Shown here: positions 34,515 to 42,568 of the stretch, one piece after another
Layout: every line of letters starts with the position of its first letter
Numbering within the stretch: position 1 is the first letter of the stretch
Assembly (NCBI GenBank): GCA_028281765.1
Contig: JANQJF010000001.1
Span: 62,001 to 126,000, forward strand
Direction of reading: 5' to 3'
Source of the DNA: Planctomycetota bacterium
GTDB taxonomy: Bacteria > Planctomycetota > UBA1135 > UBA2386
DNA: 64,000 bases
Translations under genes and position numbers: made by a program
The notes under the pieces: generated by a model
Database searches by the model: none
Told to the model about the DNA's origin: nothing
The model's input: the letters and a program-made list of their open reading frames with translations, nothing else

Positions 34515-35852
34515 TTGGATCCCGCCACGCATCCCTTCCGCGAGCACCCCCACCGCACGACGGCATTGCTGTCGGTGCCGGTGTTCTTCTCGCTGATCGC
34601 CGAGCCGATCGCGGGGCTCGTGGATACGGCCTTCGTAAAGGAACTCGGGGAAGCGCCGGCAGCGGCACTCGGCGTCGGCACGGTTCTCTTGTCGAGCGTG
34701 TTCTGGATCTTCAACTTCCTCGGCATTGGCACGCAGACCGAAGTCGCTCGGCTGCTCGGGGCCGGCGAGCGAGCCAGGGCGCGCCAGATTGCGTCGCTGG
34801 CGATCGCGCTCGCGGTCGGATTCGGGACTCTTGTCGCGCTCGGCGTCGCCGTGGCGGCGGGCCCACTCGCCGAGCTCCTGGGTGCGTCAGCCGAAGCCCA
34901 CGATGCCGCGGCCTTGTACGTCCGTATCCGCGTCGTCGGCGCACCGGCCGTGCTCCTGATGACGACGGGATTCGGTGCGCTCCGGGGTCTCCAGGACATG
35001 CGAAGTCCGCTCTGGATCGCCGTGTTCGCGAACGCACTCAACGTCTTGCTCGACTGGTGGCTGATCTTCGGCGGTGGCCCCGTTCCCGCGCTCGGCATCG
35101 CCGGGGCAGCGTGGGCGACCGTCATCGCGCAGTGGGCGGCCGCGGGGCTCGCGCTGTACCTGGTCGGTCAGCGGCTCGGTTGGACTCGCCGATTCCATCT
35201 CAAGGACGCGCACCTGCTGCTCGTGGTCGGCGCGGATCTGTTCCTGCGCACGGGCTTACTGACGCTGTTCATCCTGACCTCGACACAAACGGCCACGAGC
35301 ATCTCCGACGGCGCCGGCGCGGCCCACAACGCGATTCGGAACGTCTGGATGTTTACGGCCCTCTCACTCGACGCGTATGCCGCGACGGCGCAGAGCCTCG
35401 TCGGGTTCTTCCGCGGATCCGGTCGGCCTCGACTGATGCGCCGGGTTGCGAGCGTCAGCTGCCAACAGAGCCTCCTCGTGTCCGTAGTCCTGCTGATCGC
35501 AATGCTCGCGACCACCGACCTCGTCGCGGACGCACTGGTTCCCCTGTCGGCGCATTCGGTGTTCGCGGCCGCGTGGTGGTACGCCGCGTTGTTCCAGCCG
35601 CTGAACGCGATTGCGTTCGCGACCGACGGCATCCACTGGGGCACCGCGGACTTCCGCTACCTGCGCAACGCGATGATCTTCGCGAGCGGCGCGGGCATCG
35701 CCGGACTACTCCTCATCGACGTCGATCGCGACGGCGCACTCACCACGGTGTGGATCGTGACCGGCGGGTGGATCCTCCTCCGCGCTGCGCTCGGCTTCGT
35801 GCGCATCTGGCCCGGCAGCGGGCCGTGGGCCCGCGACGCTACGACTTCTTGA
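34515..35852 (+). CDS. MATE-family efflux transporter (DinF-like)
   Basis: 445 residues with 12 predicted helices in two halves. The N-terminus ALLSVPVFFSLIAEPIAGLVDTAFVKELG is characteristic of DinF-type MATE exporters, including the Asp of the first half; GIGTQTEVARLLGAG and GALRGLQDMRSPLW also match. These exporters use Na+ or H+ gradients to expel organic cations or other compounds. TTG 34515 is the only sensible start. The 3' end overlaps the convergent selenoprotein candidate by 14 bp. Confidence 0.9.
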   Translation: MDPATHPFREHPHRTTALLSVPVFFSLIAEPIAGLVDTAFVKELGEAPAAALGVGTVLLSSVFWIFNFLGIGTQTEVARLLGAGERARARQIASLAIALAVGFGTLVALGVAVAAGPLAELLGASAEAHDAAALYVRIRVVGAPAVLLMTTGFGALRGLQDMRSPLWIAVFANALNVLLDWWLIFGGGPVPALGIAGAAWATVIAQWAAAGLALYLVGQRLGWTRRFHLKDAHLLLVVGADLFLRTGLLTLFILTSTQTATSISDGAGAAHNAIRNVWMFTALSLDAYAATAQSLVGFFRGSGRPRLMRRVASVSCQQSLLVSVVLLIAMLATTDLVADALVPLSAHSVFAAAWWYAALFQPLNAIAFATDGIHWGTADFRYLRNAMIFASGAGIAGLLLIDVDRDGALTTVWIVTGGWILLRAALGFVRIWPGSGPWARDATTS

Positions 35853-36888
35853 CGCGCCGACGCACGGCTTCCACGGCGTCCCACGCGGCGAGCCCCTTGT
35901 CGATGACGACCGGCCAGCCCGCCTTCGGGTGCGCCCGCACGTCGGCCAGCAGCTCGCGCTGCCGTGGCGACAGCAGCTCGACGCTCACCCCGTTTCGCAG
36001 GCGCGCGTTGATCCGCACCGCCTGCGCCTCGGTCATCGGCACGTGCCGGAGCTCGGTCCGCCCGAGGTAGTATTTCGGGTCCTTGTCCGCGCGCAGTTTG
36101 CCCGACACCTTGGCGACGTCCCTGCCCCAGATGTCCCCGGCCGACTTGCACTGCGCGTCGTCGAGCGGGTGCACCGACCAGCCGCTGCCCTTCGCGCGCA
36201 CCGTTTTCGCGATCTTCTCGTAGCTCGTGACCTTGGGGTCGAACTTCACTTCGACGACCTCGCGCGGCCCCATCCACGCCGCCTTGGTCGCGACGACACC
36301 ATCGAGGAGGCCGAACTCGACCTCTCCGACCCAGAATCAACCCATGCCGAAGATGGCGGTTTCGACGCCGCGCGCGTGGGCGCGCTCCTCGTCGACGAGG
36401 AGCCGCAACCAGCCGGGCACCGATTTCTCCGCCTTCGACAACGCGCGCACCATGCCGTCGGCGAGGGCACCCACGGTCCAGCGGTTCGCGACCTTGTCGA
36501 CGAGCTCGGTCCGGTCGTGCTCCATGATCCGCACGACCGGGTTGTTCCAGGCGCGCTCCCCGAACGACTTCAAGACGCGTTCGTCAGCGTCGCCCTTCGT
36601 GTTGTTGTAGACGCACGCCGGAACGAACAGCGATTCGGCGGCATCGACGATCAGCGGGTGGCTCAAGACCTGAGTCCCATAGTCGACGCAGGTCCTTCAA
36701 CCGGGGACTTCCTGGAAGAGCAGCAGGATCGGCCTGTCGACCTGCTTCGCGGTCTCGACAGCAGCGTCGAAGTCACGCTGCCAGGCGATCGCGCCGAGCT
36801 CTACAGGAGTGTTCGATTTCGTCGCGGACTGTGCCGAGCATCCCGCCGAGGCGAGGACTGCGGCGATCGGAATGAGCTGCCATCGCAT
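35839..36888 (-). CDS. Thioredoxin-like / MsrA-like lipoprotein with two candidate selenocysteines (64 and 184)
   Basis: Predicted 349-residue exported protein with two in-frame TGAs (36699-36697 and 36339-36337); all three segments are in one frame. A signal peptide with lipobox-like SAGC (Cys17) is followed by a thioredoxin-like domain (about 35-160: AWQRDFDAAVETAKQVDRPILLLF) whose active site reads EVPG-U64-R-T-C67, a UxxC motif. The second domain starts ETAIFGMG-U184-FWVGEVEF, which is the MsrA GCFWxxE motif with the catalytic Cys replaced, and continues GVVATKAAWM, EVVEVKFDPKVTSYEKI as in MsrA. The rest (about 235-349) is not standard MsrA. Both TGAs are followed by SECIS-like hairpins. 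MsrA repairs methionine-S-sulfoxide; a fused thioredoxin-like domain could recycle it, here in the cell envelope. Start 36888 has TATGCT 7 nt upstream; an ATG at 36900 is the alternative. Confidence 0.83.
36304..36339 (-). promoter_or_regulatory. In-frame TGA (Sec184, MsrA motif) plus SECIS-like hairpin
   Basis: After TGA (36339-36337) the minus strand has GAGGTC paired with GGCCTC (one G-U pair) around a GAGTTC loop, with two more outer pairs past a bulged C. The loop starts 18 nt after the TGA and begins with G. Confidence 0.62.
36660..36699 (-). promoter_or_regulatory. In-frame TGA (Sec64, UxxC) plus SECIS-like hairpin
   Basis: After TGA (36699-36697) the minus strand has CTCA paired with TGAG around a GGTCT loop, extended by GG/CC across a bulged A, giving six base pairs. 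The loop starts 26 nt after the TGA. The loop context CA-GGUC-U is very close to the fdhF element. Confidence 0.66.
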
Positions 36889-36895
36889 ACCCGGC

Positions 36896-36901
36896 AGCAT
36901 A
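36896..36901 (-). promoter_or_regulatory. -10-like TATGCT, leaderless start
   Basis: TATGCT on the minus strand ends 7 nt before the ATG at 36888, favouring that start over the ATG at 36900, which overlaps the hexamer. Confidence 0.38.
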
Positions 36902-36927
36902 CGCAGGCGACGCGAGGGGAGTACGAG

Positions 36928-37374
36928 CTACACCAGACCTTGGCGCTTCATTTCCCGCAGCATTACCGGAACCGACATCACGCCGAGGGACACGACCATC
37001 ATCATGATCCCCATGAACCCGGCCGGGTTGTAGTGGTCAGGCCATCCCTCGATCAGGGCTCCCACGAGGAACGCTGTGCCCAAGAGAAGTCCGAGCCAAC
37101 TGCCGACGAAGAACAGCTTCATCCACGTCGACTTCGCCGGCAGCTTCGGGCTCAGCTTCAGGTCGTCGAACTTGTCCGGGTCGTAGTGGCCGTGCCGCGC
37201 GAGCTCATGGAGCACCTCGAGCTTCTTCTCCGTGAGCCGCGTCCGCGCCTTGATGCCCATTCCGACCAGAATCGAGATGGCGACCATCGCCGGAACGATG
37301 ATCGCGATGGCGACCTCTTCGTCGCGAATCGGAACGGGGAGCATCGCGAGCGTCGGAAGGAACGTGCTGATCAT
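36928..37374 (-). CDS. DUF6249-like membrane protein
   Basis: 148 residues. Three hydrophobic segments (about 20-45, 88-108 and 118-138) with a charged cytoplasmic region between the first and second, TRLTEKKLEVLHELARHG, which resembles DUF6249 proteins often found next to sigma factors. The ATG at 37374 follows GAGGCGACC. It lies just upstream of, and on the same strand as, the double-Sec gene (gap 39 bp), so the two may be co-expressed. Confidence 0.72.
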   Translation of the reverse strand: MISTFLPTLAMLPVPIRDEEVAIAIIVPAMVAISILVGMGIKARTRLTEKKLEVLHELARHGHYDPDKFDDLKLSPKLPAKSTWMKLFFVGSWLGLLLGTAFLVGALIEGWPDHYNPAGFMGIMMMVVSLGVMSVPVMLREMKRQGLV

Positions 37375-37499
37375 GGTCGCCTCAGGGCCATCGTATGCCG
37401 CGCAGCGAATCGACCGGGCAGCGGGAACATTTCGAATTCTAGCGCAAAAAGGCCGACGGTCTAAGCTGTCGGCGCCTCCCAAGGACGCTGATCTCGCAC

Positions 37500-39065
37500 A
37501 TGACCCGGAACCGAACCCTTACCCACGCCGCCGTTCTCGCGGCGCTTCTCGCACCCGCGCACGCCCAGAAGAAGGGCGAGGGCGTCGGCTGGCCGTTCGG
37601 CGAGGCCGCGGCGCGTGGCGGTGCCACCGCGTCGATGCACAAGCGCGATCTGTTCAACCTCGGCCTCCTCGGCGCGAAGGCGTGGGATGCCGACCGCGAG
37701 GAACCGAAAGTCCACACCCGCGGCGGACGGCGCCAGTTCAAGAGCTCCGGCAAGCACGGTGAAGACGTCGGACCCAAGCGCCTCGTGGTGCGTGCTCTGC
37801 TCGGTGGCGGGCCCGCGTCCAAGGCCGGCCTCAAGATCGACGACGTCATCGTCGGCGTCGGCCAGACTTCGTTCGACGAGGGCTCGTTCGGGCCGTTGGC
37901 CACCGCGATCCGGAACGCCGAAGCCGGGGACGGTAAGGTCATGCTGCAGATCGAGCGCGGCGGCGAAACCAAGCAGCTCGTCTGCAAGATCTCGAAAGGC
38001 GGCAAGGCGGCGCTGGTGCCGACGGAGGGCAAGCACCGTGACAAGATCCTGAAGCAGACCCTCGGCTGGCTCGCGAAGCGGCAAGGCGGTGACGGCGGCT
38101 ATCCGCAGACGCTCGGGGGCAACAACGGCGCCGTCGTGATGTCGTGTCTCGCCGGGCTTGCCTGGATCGCCGGCGGCAGCTCGCTGAAGGGCGGCAAGCA
38201 CAAGGCCAACCTGGAAAAGGCGAGCAAGTTCGTCATTCGTGGGCTCTACGCCGAAGATCCGTTCGCGTCCGCTCGCGGCGGCGGCACGGCGAACTGGGAC
38301 CAGACGACGTGGGCGTTCGCGCATGCCGGTGTCTTCCTCGGGGAGCTGCTCCTCGCAGGCAAGAACAAGAAGCTCAAAGCCGAGCTGCAGAAGATTGCCG
38401 ACACGATCTGCAAGCGCCAGGAAGCCTCGGGCGGCTACGGCCACGGCCCGGGCGGCAAGAACGCGCTCGGCTACATCGAGCTCAACATTCTCGGCGCATA
38501 CTCGCTGTGCGCGCTCAGCCTGGCCAAGCAGGCCGGCTGCACGATCGACGACGAGGTGGTCACGAAGCTCAACGCCTACCTCGAGGAGTCCGCGAGCAGC
38601 GACGGTGGCGTCGGCTACTCGACGGCTCCCGGCCAGAAGGGCTCGGGCAACATCGGCCGCACGGCCGCGGCTTGGCTCGGTGCGGTCGGGCTCGGTCTCG
38701 GTGATGACGAATGGACCCAGAAGATGGAGTCCTACGTGAAGAAGAACATCGCGAACGTGCAGGGCGGCCACGCGTCGCTGCAACAGCACGTCTTGCTCGC
38801 AGGGGTTGCCGCGCGCGCGATCGGTCAGGGCACGCTGAAGGACTTCTGGGACGGAGGCTTGCGCCGTGATTTCACGCTCGCGCGCTCGCCCGACGGATCG
38901 TTCCAGCCCCGCCCGTGGCACGAGAGCCTGACGATGAGTTCGAACACCGACGTCTCGATGGGCGAAGTGTGGACGACCGCGAGCTGGGCCATCATCCTCG
39001 CGGCCGATCGTCGCAAGAACGGCAAGGGCGGGTTGCCCGGTTGGTGCGGCCTGAAGAAGAAGTAG
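37500..39065 (+). CDS. Secreted PDZ / DUF6288 protein (alpha-toroid)
   Basis: 521 residues with a signal peptide ending at APAHAQ. A PDZ-like domain lies at about 85-165 (ALLGGGPASKAGLKIDDVIVGV; VMLQIERGGE). The rest (about 180-515) has repeated helical units around GGYPQTLGGNNGAVVMSCLAGLAW, QTTWAFAHAGVFLGELLL, GGYGHGPGGKNALGY and GRTAAAWLGAVGLGL, the pattern of prenyltransferase/terpenoid-cyclase-like alpha/alpha toroids grouped as DUF6288 in planctomycetes. No catalytic DxDD motif is seen. Probably binds peptides or glycans outside the cytoplasm; role unknown. Confidence 0.82.
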   Translation: MTRNRTLTHAAVLAALLAPAHAQKKGEGVGWPFGEAAARGGATASMHKRDLFNLGLLGAKAWDADREEPKVHTRGGRRQFKSSGKHGEDVGPKRLVVRALLGGGPASKAGLKIDDVIVGVGQTSFDEGSFGPLATAIRNAEAGDGKVMLQIERGGETKQLVCKISKGGKAALVPTEGKHRDKILKQTLGWLAKRQGGDGGYPQTLGGNNGAVVMSCLAGLAWIAGGSSLKGGKHKANLEKASKFVIRGLYAEDPFASARGGGTANWDQTTWAFAHAGVFLGELLLAGKNKKLKAELQKIADTICKRQEASGGYGHGPGGKNALGYIELNILGAYSLCALSLAKQAGCTIDDEVVTKLNAYLEESASSDGGVGYSTAPGQKGSGNIGRTAAAWLGAVGLGLGDDEWTQKMESYVKKNIANVQGGHASLQQHVLLAGVAARAIGQGTLKDFWDGGLRRDFTLARSPDGSFQPRPWHESLTMSSNTDVSMGEVWTTASWAIILAADRRKNGKGGLPGWCGLKKK

Positions 39066-39077
39066 GCGCGCTCGCTC

Positions 39078-40925
39078 TCAGGGCACGAACGTGATCGGCA
39101 TCGCCCGCGGGAACGTCGTGCCGATCGGCCACGCCCCCGGTTCGTACGTGATGCCCGTGGCGAACAGAGTGAGTCCGACGATCCAGGACTGGTCGGGGAC
39201 CGAGAGCACGGCGCTTCCGACCCCGCCCTGCAGCACGCCTAGATGACCGTCGATCAGTCCGTTGCCCGGCCCCATCGCGGCTTCGGTCACGGCATCAATC
39301 ACGATCGGCAGCACGCGCCCGTCGCCGAGCGGCGTCCCCGGCGCGTCGTTGGTCGCCACCAGGATCGCGTACTGCATGCCGTCGTCCGCCGGGACCGAGA
39401 GCTCGATGGCACAATCCGTGCCGAGCGCGGCGTCCCCGAGGAGCCGCATGCGCGGCTCGACGATCGTCAGCGTCTGGTCCACCGGCACGCCTTCGATCCG
39501 CTGCGTCTGCCCGGAGGGCCACCACACCTCGACGTCGACGGCCGAGGCGTCCCCGACGCCGAAGTGCACGCGGGTGTCGTTCGAGCTCAGGAAACCGATC
39601 CCGTTCCGCACGTGCTGCCGCTGCCGTGTGCCCGCTGTGATCACGTCGACTCGCGCGCCGATGCCCTGGGCGTTGCTGACCGTGCCGACGGTGTGCACGC
39701 GCAACCAGTGACCGGCCGGCAGGACGTTGCGATGCAGCGCCAGGCCCGGCGGCTGCGGACCGAACGCGTGCTCGAACCGATGCAAGAGGTCGACGCGACC
39801 ATCTTCGTCGAAGTCCGCGGCGATCGCTGTCGTCTGGATCCAAGTCGGCGCCAGCGCGTCCCCGAGTTCGCTCCAAGGGACGCTCGACGCGTGCGGCATT
39901 GCAGGATTGCGGTAGAGATGGTTCGGCCCGTCCTCGTGCACGACGTGCAGGTCCTGCCACCCGTCGTTGTCGACGTCCAAGAACTGCACCGCCCAACCGG
40001 TATGGCCGCCGGTCACGCCGAGTGGCACGGCGTCGTCGATGTACTTCTGCAGAGCCGGATACCACACGTTGAACAGATGGTTCGGCGGAATGTCACTGCA
40101 GACGTAGTCGATGCCGCCGTCGCGGAAGGCGTCGACGAAGTCGAGCCCCATGCCGTCGATCGCGTCGTTTGCGCCGGTCGACGTCCCGAAGGGGACGAAC
40201 GTGCCGTCGCCGAGGTTGCGATACAGCTCGTTCGGCAGGATCGCGGGCCCCTTGTCGTTCACGCAGACGATGTCGGGCCAGCCGTCTTCGTCATAGTCGA
40301 CGAATGGCGCAACGAACGTGGCCCCGAGGTGCCCGACACCGGCAGCGACCGTGACGTCGACGAAGTGTCCGTCGCCGGTGTTGCGGTAGAGGATGTTCGC
40401 CTCGGGAAAGCCCGGCTGACCCGCGAGGTAGCGATTGCCGACGTAGAGGTCCAGCCAACCGTCGCGGTCGTAGTCCCCGAAGCTCATGCTCCAGTTCGAC
40501 GCGACGTGAACCAGACCACGCGAGACCGCCTCGTCGACGAACACGCCCCCGCCGTCGTTGACGAACAGCTGCACCGCGCCGTGCCAATTCCCGATCACCA
40601 GATCGAGGTCCCCGTCGTTGTCGATGTCGGCCGTGCCGACCCCACGCACGGATCCGGACGTGCCGAGCCCGCTCTGGGGGCTCCGATCAGAAAACGTCAT
40701 CGCGCCTTCGTTGCGGAAGTAGCGGATCGGCTGTCCGAGCGTTCCGGTGAGGACCACATCCAGGTCGCCGTCGCCGTCGAAGTCTCCCGTCGCCATGCCC
40801 GAGCCATAGCGCAGGTCGGCCGGTGCGGTCCCCTGCATCCCCGACGCCGCCGTCACGTCGGCGAACGACTGCGCCACCACGATCGTGGGCGAGGCGAGGA
40901 CGAGGGCGATGCGGGCGAAGTACAC
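39078..40925 (-). CDS. Secreted CRTAC1-like FG-GAP / ASPIC-UnbV protein
   Basis: 615 residues, GTG start at 40925, signal peptide ending near IVVAQ. Residues 20-400 hold FG-GAP repeats (DFDGDGDLDVVLTG, DIDNDGDLDLVIGN, DYDRDGWLDLYVGN, DYDEDGWPDIVCVN, DVDNDGWQDLHVVH, DFDEDGRVDLLHR) predicted to form a calcium-binding beta-propeller. An ASPIC/UnbV domain follows (about 405-480: GIGARVDVITAGTRQRQHVRNG, DVEVWWPSGQTQRI). The last 120 residues are a beta-rich tail like the C-terminal module of other secreted proteins here. Unlike its relative at 4785 it has no in-frame TGA and no thioredoxin domain. It diverges from the sulfatase gene. Confidence 0.88.
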   Translation of the reverse strand: MYFARIALVLASPTIVVAQSFADVTAASGMQGTAPADLRYGSGMATGDFDGDGDLDVVLTGTLGQPIRYFRNEGAMTFSDRSPQSGLGTSGSVRGVGTADIDNDGDLDLVIGNWHGAVQLFVNDGGGVFVDEAVSRGLVHVASNWSMSFGDYDRDGWLDLYVGNRYLAGQPGFPEANILYRNTGDGHFVDVTVAAGVGHLGATFVAPFVDYDEDGWPDIVCVNDKGPAILPNELYRNLGDGTFVPFGTSTGANDAIDGMGLDFVDAFRDGGIDYVCSDIPPNHLFNVWYPALQKYIDDAVPLGVTGGHTGWAVQFLDVDNDGWQDLHVVHEDGPNHLYRNPAMPHASSVPWSELGDALAPTWIQTTAIAADFDEDGRVDLLHRFEHAFGPQPPGLALHRNVLPAGHWLRVHTVGTVSNAQGIGARVDVITAGTRQRQHVRNGIGFLSSNDTRVHFGVGDASAVDVEVWWPSGQTQRIEGVPVDQTLTIVEPRMRLLGDAALGTDCAIELSVPADDGMQYAILVATNDAPGTPLGDGRVLPIVIDAVTEAAMGPGNGLIDGHLGVLQGGVGSAVLSVPDQSWIVGLTLFATGITYEPGAWPIGTTFPRAMPITFVP

Positions 40926-40968
40926 GTGCAGGAGACGAACCGAAGATAGACCGCGCGAGCGATCCCAC

Positions 40969-40974
40969 TATCGT
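40969..40974 (+). promoter_or_regulatory. -10-like TATCGT
   Basis: TATCGT lies 10 nt before the sulfatase ATG at 40985 and no Shine-Dalgarno is present; consistent with a very short leader. Confidence 0.3.
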
Positions 40975-40984
40975 GGGCGCCGCC

Positions 40985-42454
40985 ATGCGACTCTCAACCC
41001 CCTTGGCGCTCTTGGCCCTGTCCGCGTGCGCCGTCCCGCCCACGGCACCGTCCGGTCCGCCGAACATCGTCGTGATCTTCATCGACGACATGGGCTACGC
41101 CGACATCGGCCCGTTCGGTGCGAAGTACCCCACGCCGCACCTTGACGAGCTCGCCGCGAGCGGCATGAAGTTCACCGACTTCCAGGTGCCGACCTCGGTC
41201 TGCTCGGCGTCGCGCGCCGCGCTCCTGACCGGCTGCTACAACGTCCGGGTCGGAATCCACGGCGCGTTCGGTCCACGGGCCAAGACCGGGCTCTCGAGCG
41301 ATGAAGTGACGATCGCCGAGGTCTGCAAGCAGCGCGACTACGCGACCGCGTGTTTCGGCAAGTGGCACCTGGGACACCACCCGAAGTTCCTCCCGCTGAA
41401 TCACGGCTTCGACGAGTACCACGGGCTGCCGTACTCGAACGACATGTGGCCTCTACATCCCGCATACGCAAACTTGCCGGCGGGGGCCGCGAAGCGGAAA
41501 CAGGGGTATCCCGACCTCCCGCTGATCGAGGGCGACCGCGTCGTCGATGCCGAGGTCACCGGGGACGACCAGAAGAATCTGACCAAGTGGGCCACGGAAC
41601 GCGCCGTCGACTTCATCGACCGCAACGCGGACAGGCCGTTCTTCCTCTACGTGCCCCACTCGATGGTCCACGTGCCGCTGTTCGTGTCGCCGGAGTTCGA
41701 AGGCAAGAGCGGTGCGGGCCTCTTCGGTGACGTCGTCATGGAGATCGACTGGTCGGTCGGCCAGATCGTCGCGGCGCTCGAGCGTCACGGCCTGCGCGAG
41801 AACACCTGGGTCGTGTTCACGTCCGACAACGGACCTTGGCTGAGCTACGGTGACCACGCCGGATCTACGGGCGGACTGCGCGAAGGCAAGGGCACGATCT
41901 GGGAAGGCGGCACCCGCGAACCGACGATCATGAGCTGGCCCGGACGAATCCCCGCTGGCACCGAGTGCGAACACCTCGCGTCGTCGATCGACATCCTGCC
42001 GACCGCAGCCGCATTGATCGACGCGGAGTTGCCCGCGCACCCCATCGACGGCAAGGACATCCGGCCGCTCATGTTCGGCGAGCCCGACGCGAAGACTCCA
42101 CACGAGTTCTTCTGCCTGTTCTACGCGCGCGGCCAGCTGCAGGCGATTCGCGACGAGCGGTTCAAGCTGCACTTCCCCCACGGCTACCGCACGCTCGACG
42201 GCCGGCCAGGCGGCACCGGCGGTACGCCGTCGAAGTACACGACCAAGAAGACCGAGACCGAGCTCTACGACCTCGACGAGGACGTCAACGAAACCACGGA
42301 CATCTCAACGCAACGCCTCGACGTCGTCGTGCGCTTGACCGAGGCCGCCATCCAGGTCCGCGAGGATCTCGGCGACCGCCTGCACAAGAAGAAGGGCAAG
42401 GGCTGCCGACCGGTCGGGAAGCTCGGCCCCGAAGACGCGAAGCTCGAGTGGTAA
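40985..42454 (+). CDS. Type I sulfatase lipoprotein (arylsulfatase family)
   Basis: 489 residues; signal peptide with lipobox LSAC (Cys15). Metal-binding NIVVIFIDDMGYADIG opens the domain. The formylglycine motif is Cys73-S-A-S-R77 in SVCSASRAALLTG; Ala replaces the more common Pro at position three, as in many bacterial enzymes. GKWHLGHHPKFLPLNHGFDEYHG and FTSDNGPWLSYGDHAG supply further active-site residues. It would remove sulfate esters, probably from algal or other polysaccharides, at the cell surface after Cys73 is converted to formylglycine. No polysaccharide utilisation genes are adjacent, so the substrate is unknown. Confidence 0.92.
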   Translation: MRLSTPLALLALSACAVPPTAPSGPPNIVVIFIDDMGYADIGPFGAKYPTPHLDELAASGMKFTDFQVPTSVCSASRAALLTGCYNVRVGIHGAFGPRAKTGLSSDEVTIAEVCKQRDYATACFGKWHLGHHPKFLPLNHGFDEYHGLPYSNDMWPLHPAYANLPAGAAKRKQGYPDLPLIEGDRVVDAEVTGDDQKNLTKWATERAVDFIDRNADRPFFLYVPHSMVHVPLFVSPEFEGKSGAGLFGDVVMEIDWSVGQIVAALERHGLRENTWVVFTSDNGPWLSYGDHAGSTGGLREGKGTIWEGGTREPTIMSWPGRIPAGTECEHLASSIDILPTAAALIDAELPAHPIDGKDIRPLMFGEPDAKTPHEFFCLFYARGQLQAIRDERFKLHFPHGYRTLDGRPGGTGGTPSKYTTKKTETELYDLDEDVNETTDISTQRLDVVVRLTEAAIQVREDLGDRLHKKKGKGCRPVGKLGPEDAKLEW

Positions 42455-42568
42455 CTCCAAACTCCCGGGCTGCGCGTGCGCCTGCGCGATGGTGACCCGT
42501 AGCCCGCCGTGCCCGTGCTCGTTCCCGTGCCGAGGCCCCACGGCCACGCCCCCTTCACCAAACCCAAC

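Noticed and set aside
37461..38921. Minus-strand frame of about 490 codons
   Set aside because: Shadow of the PDZ/DUF6288 gene.
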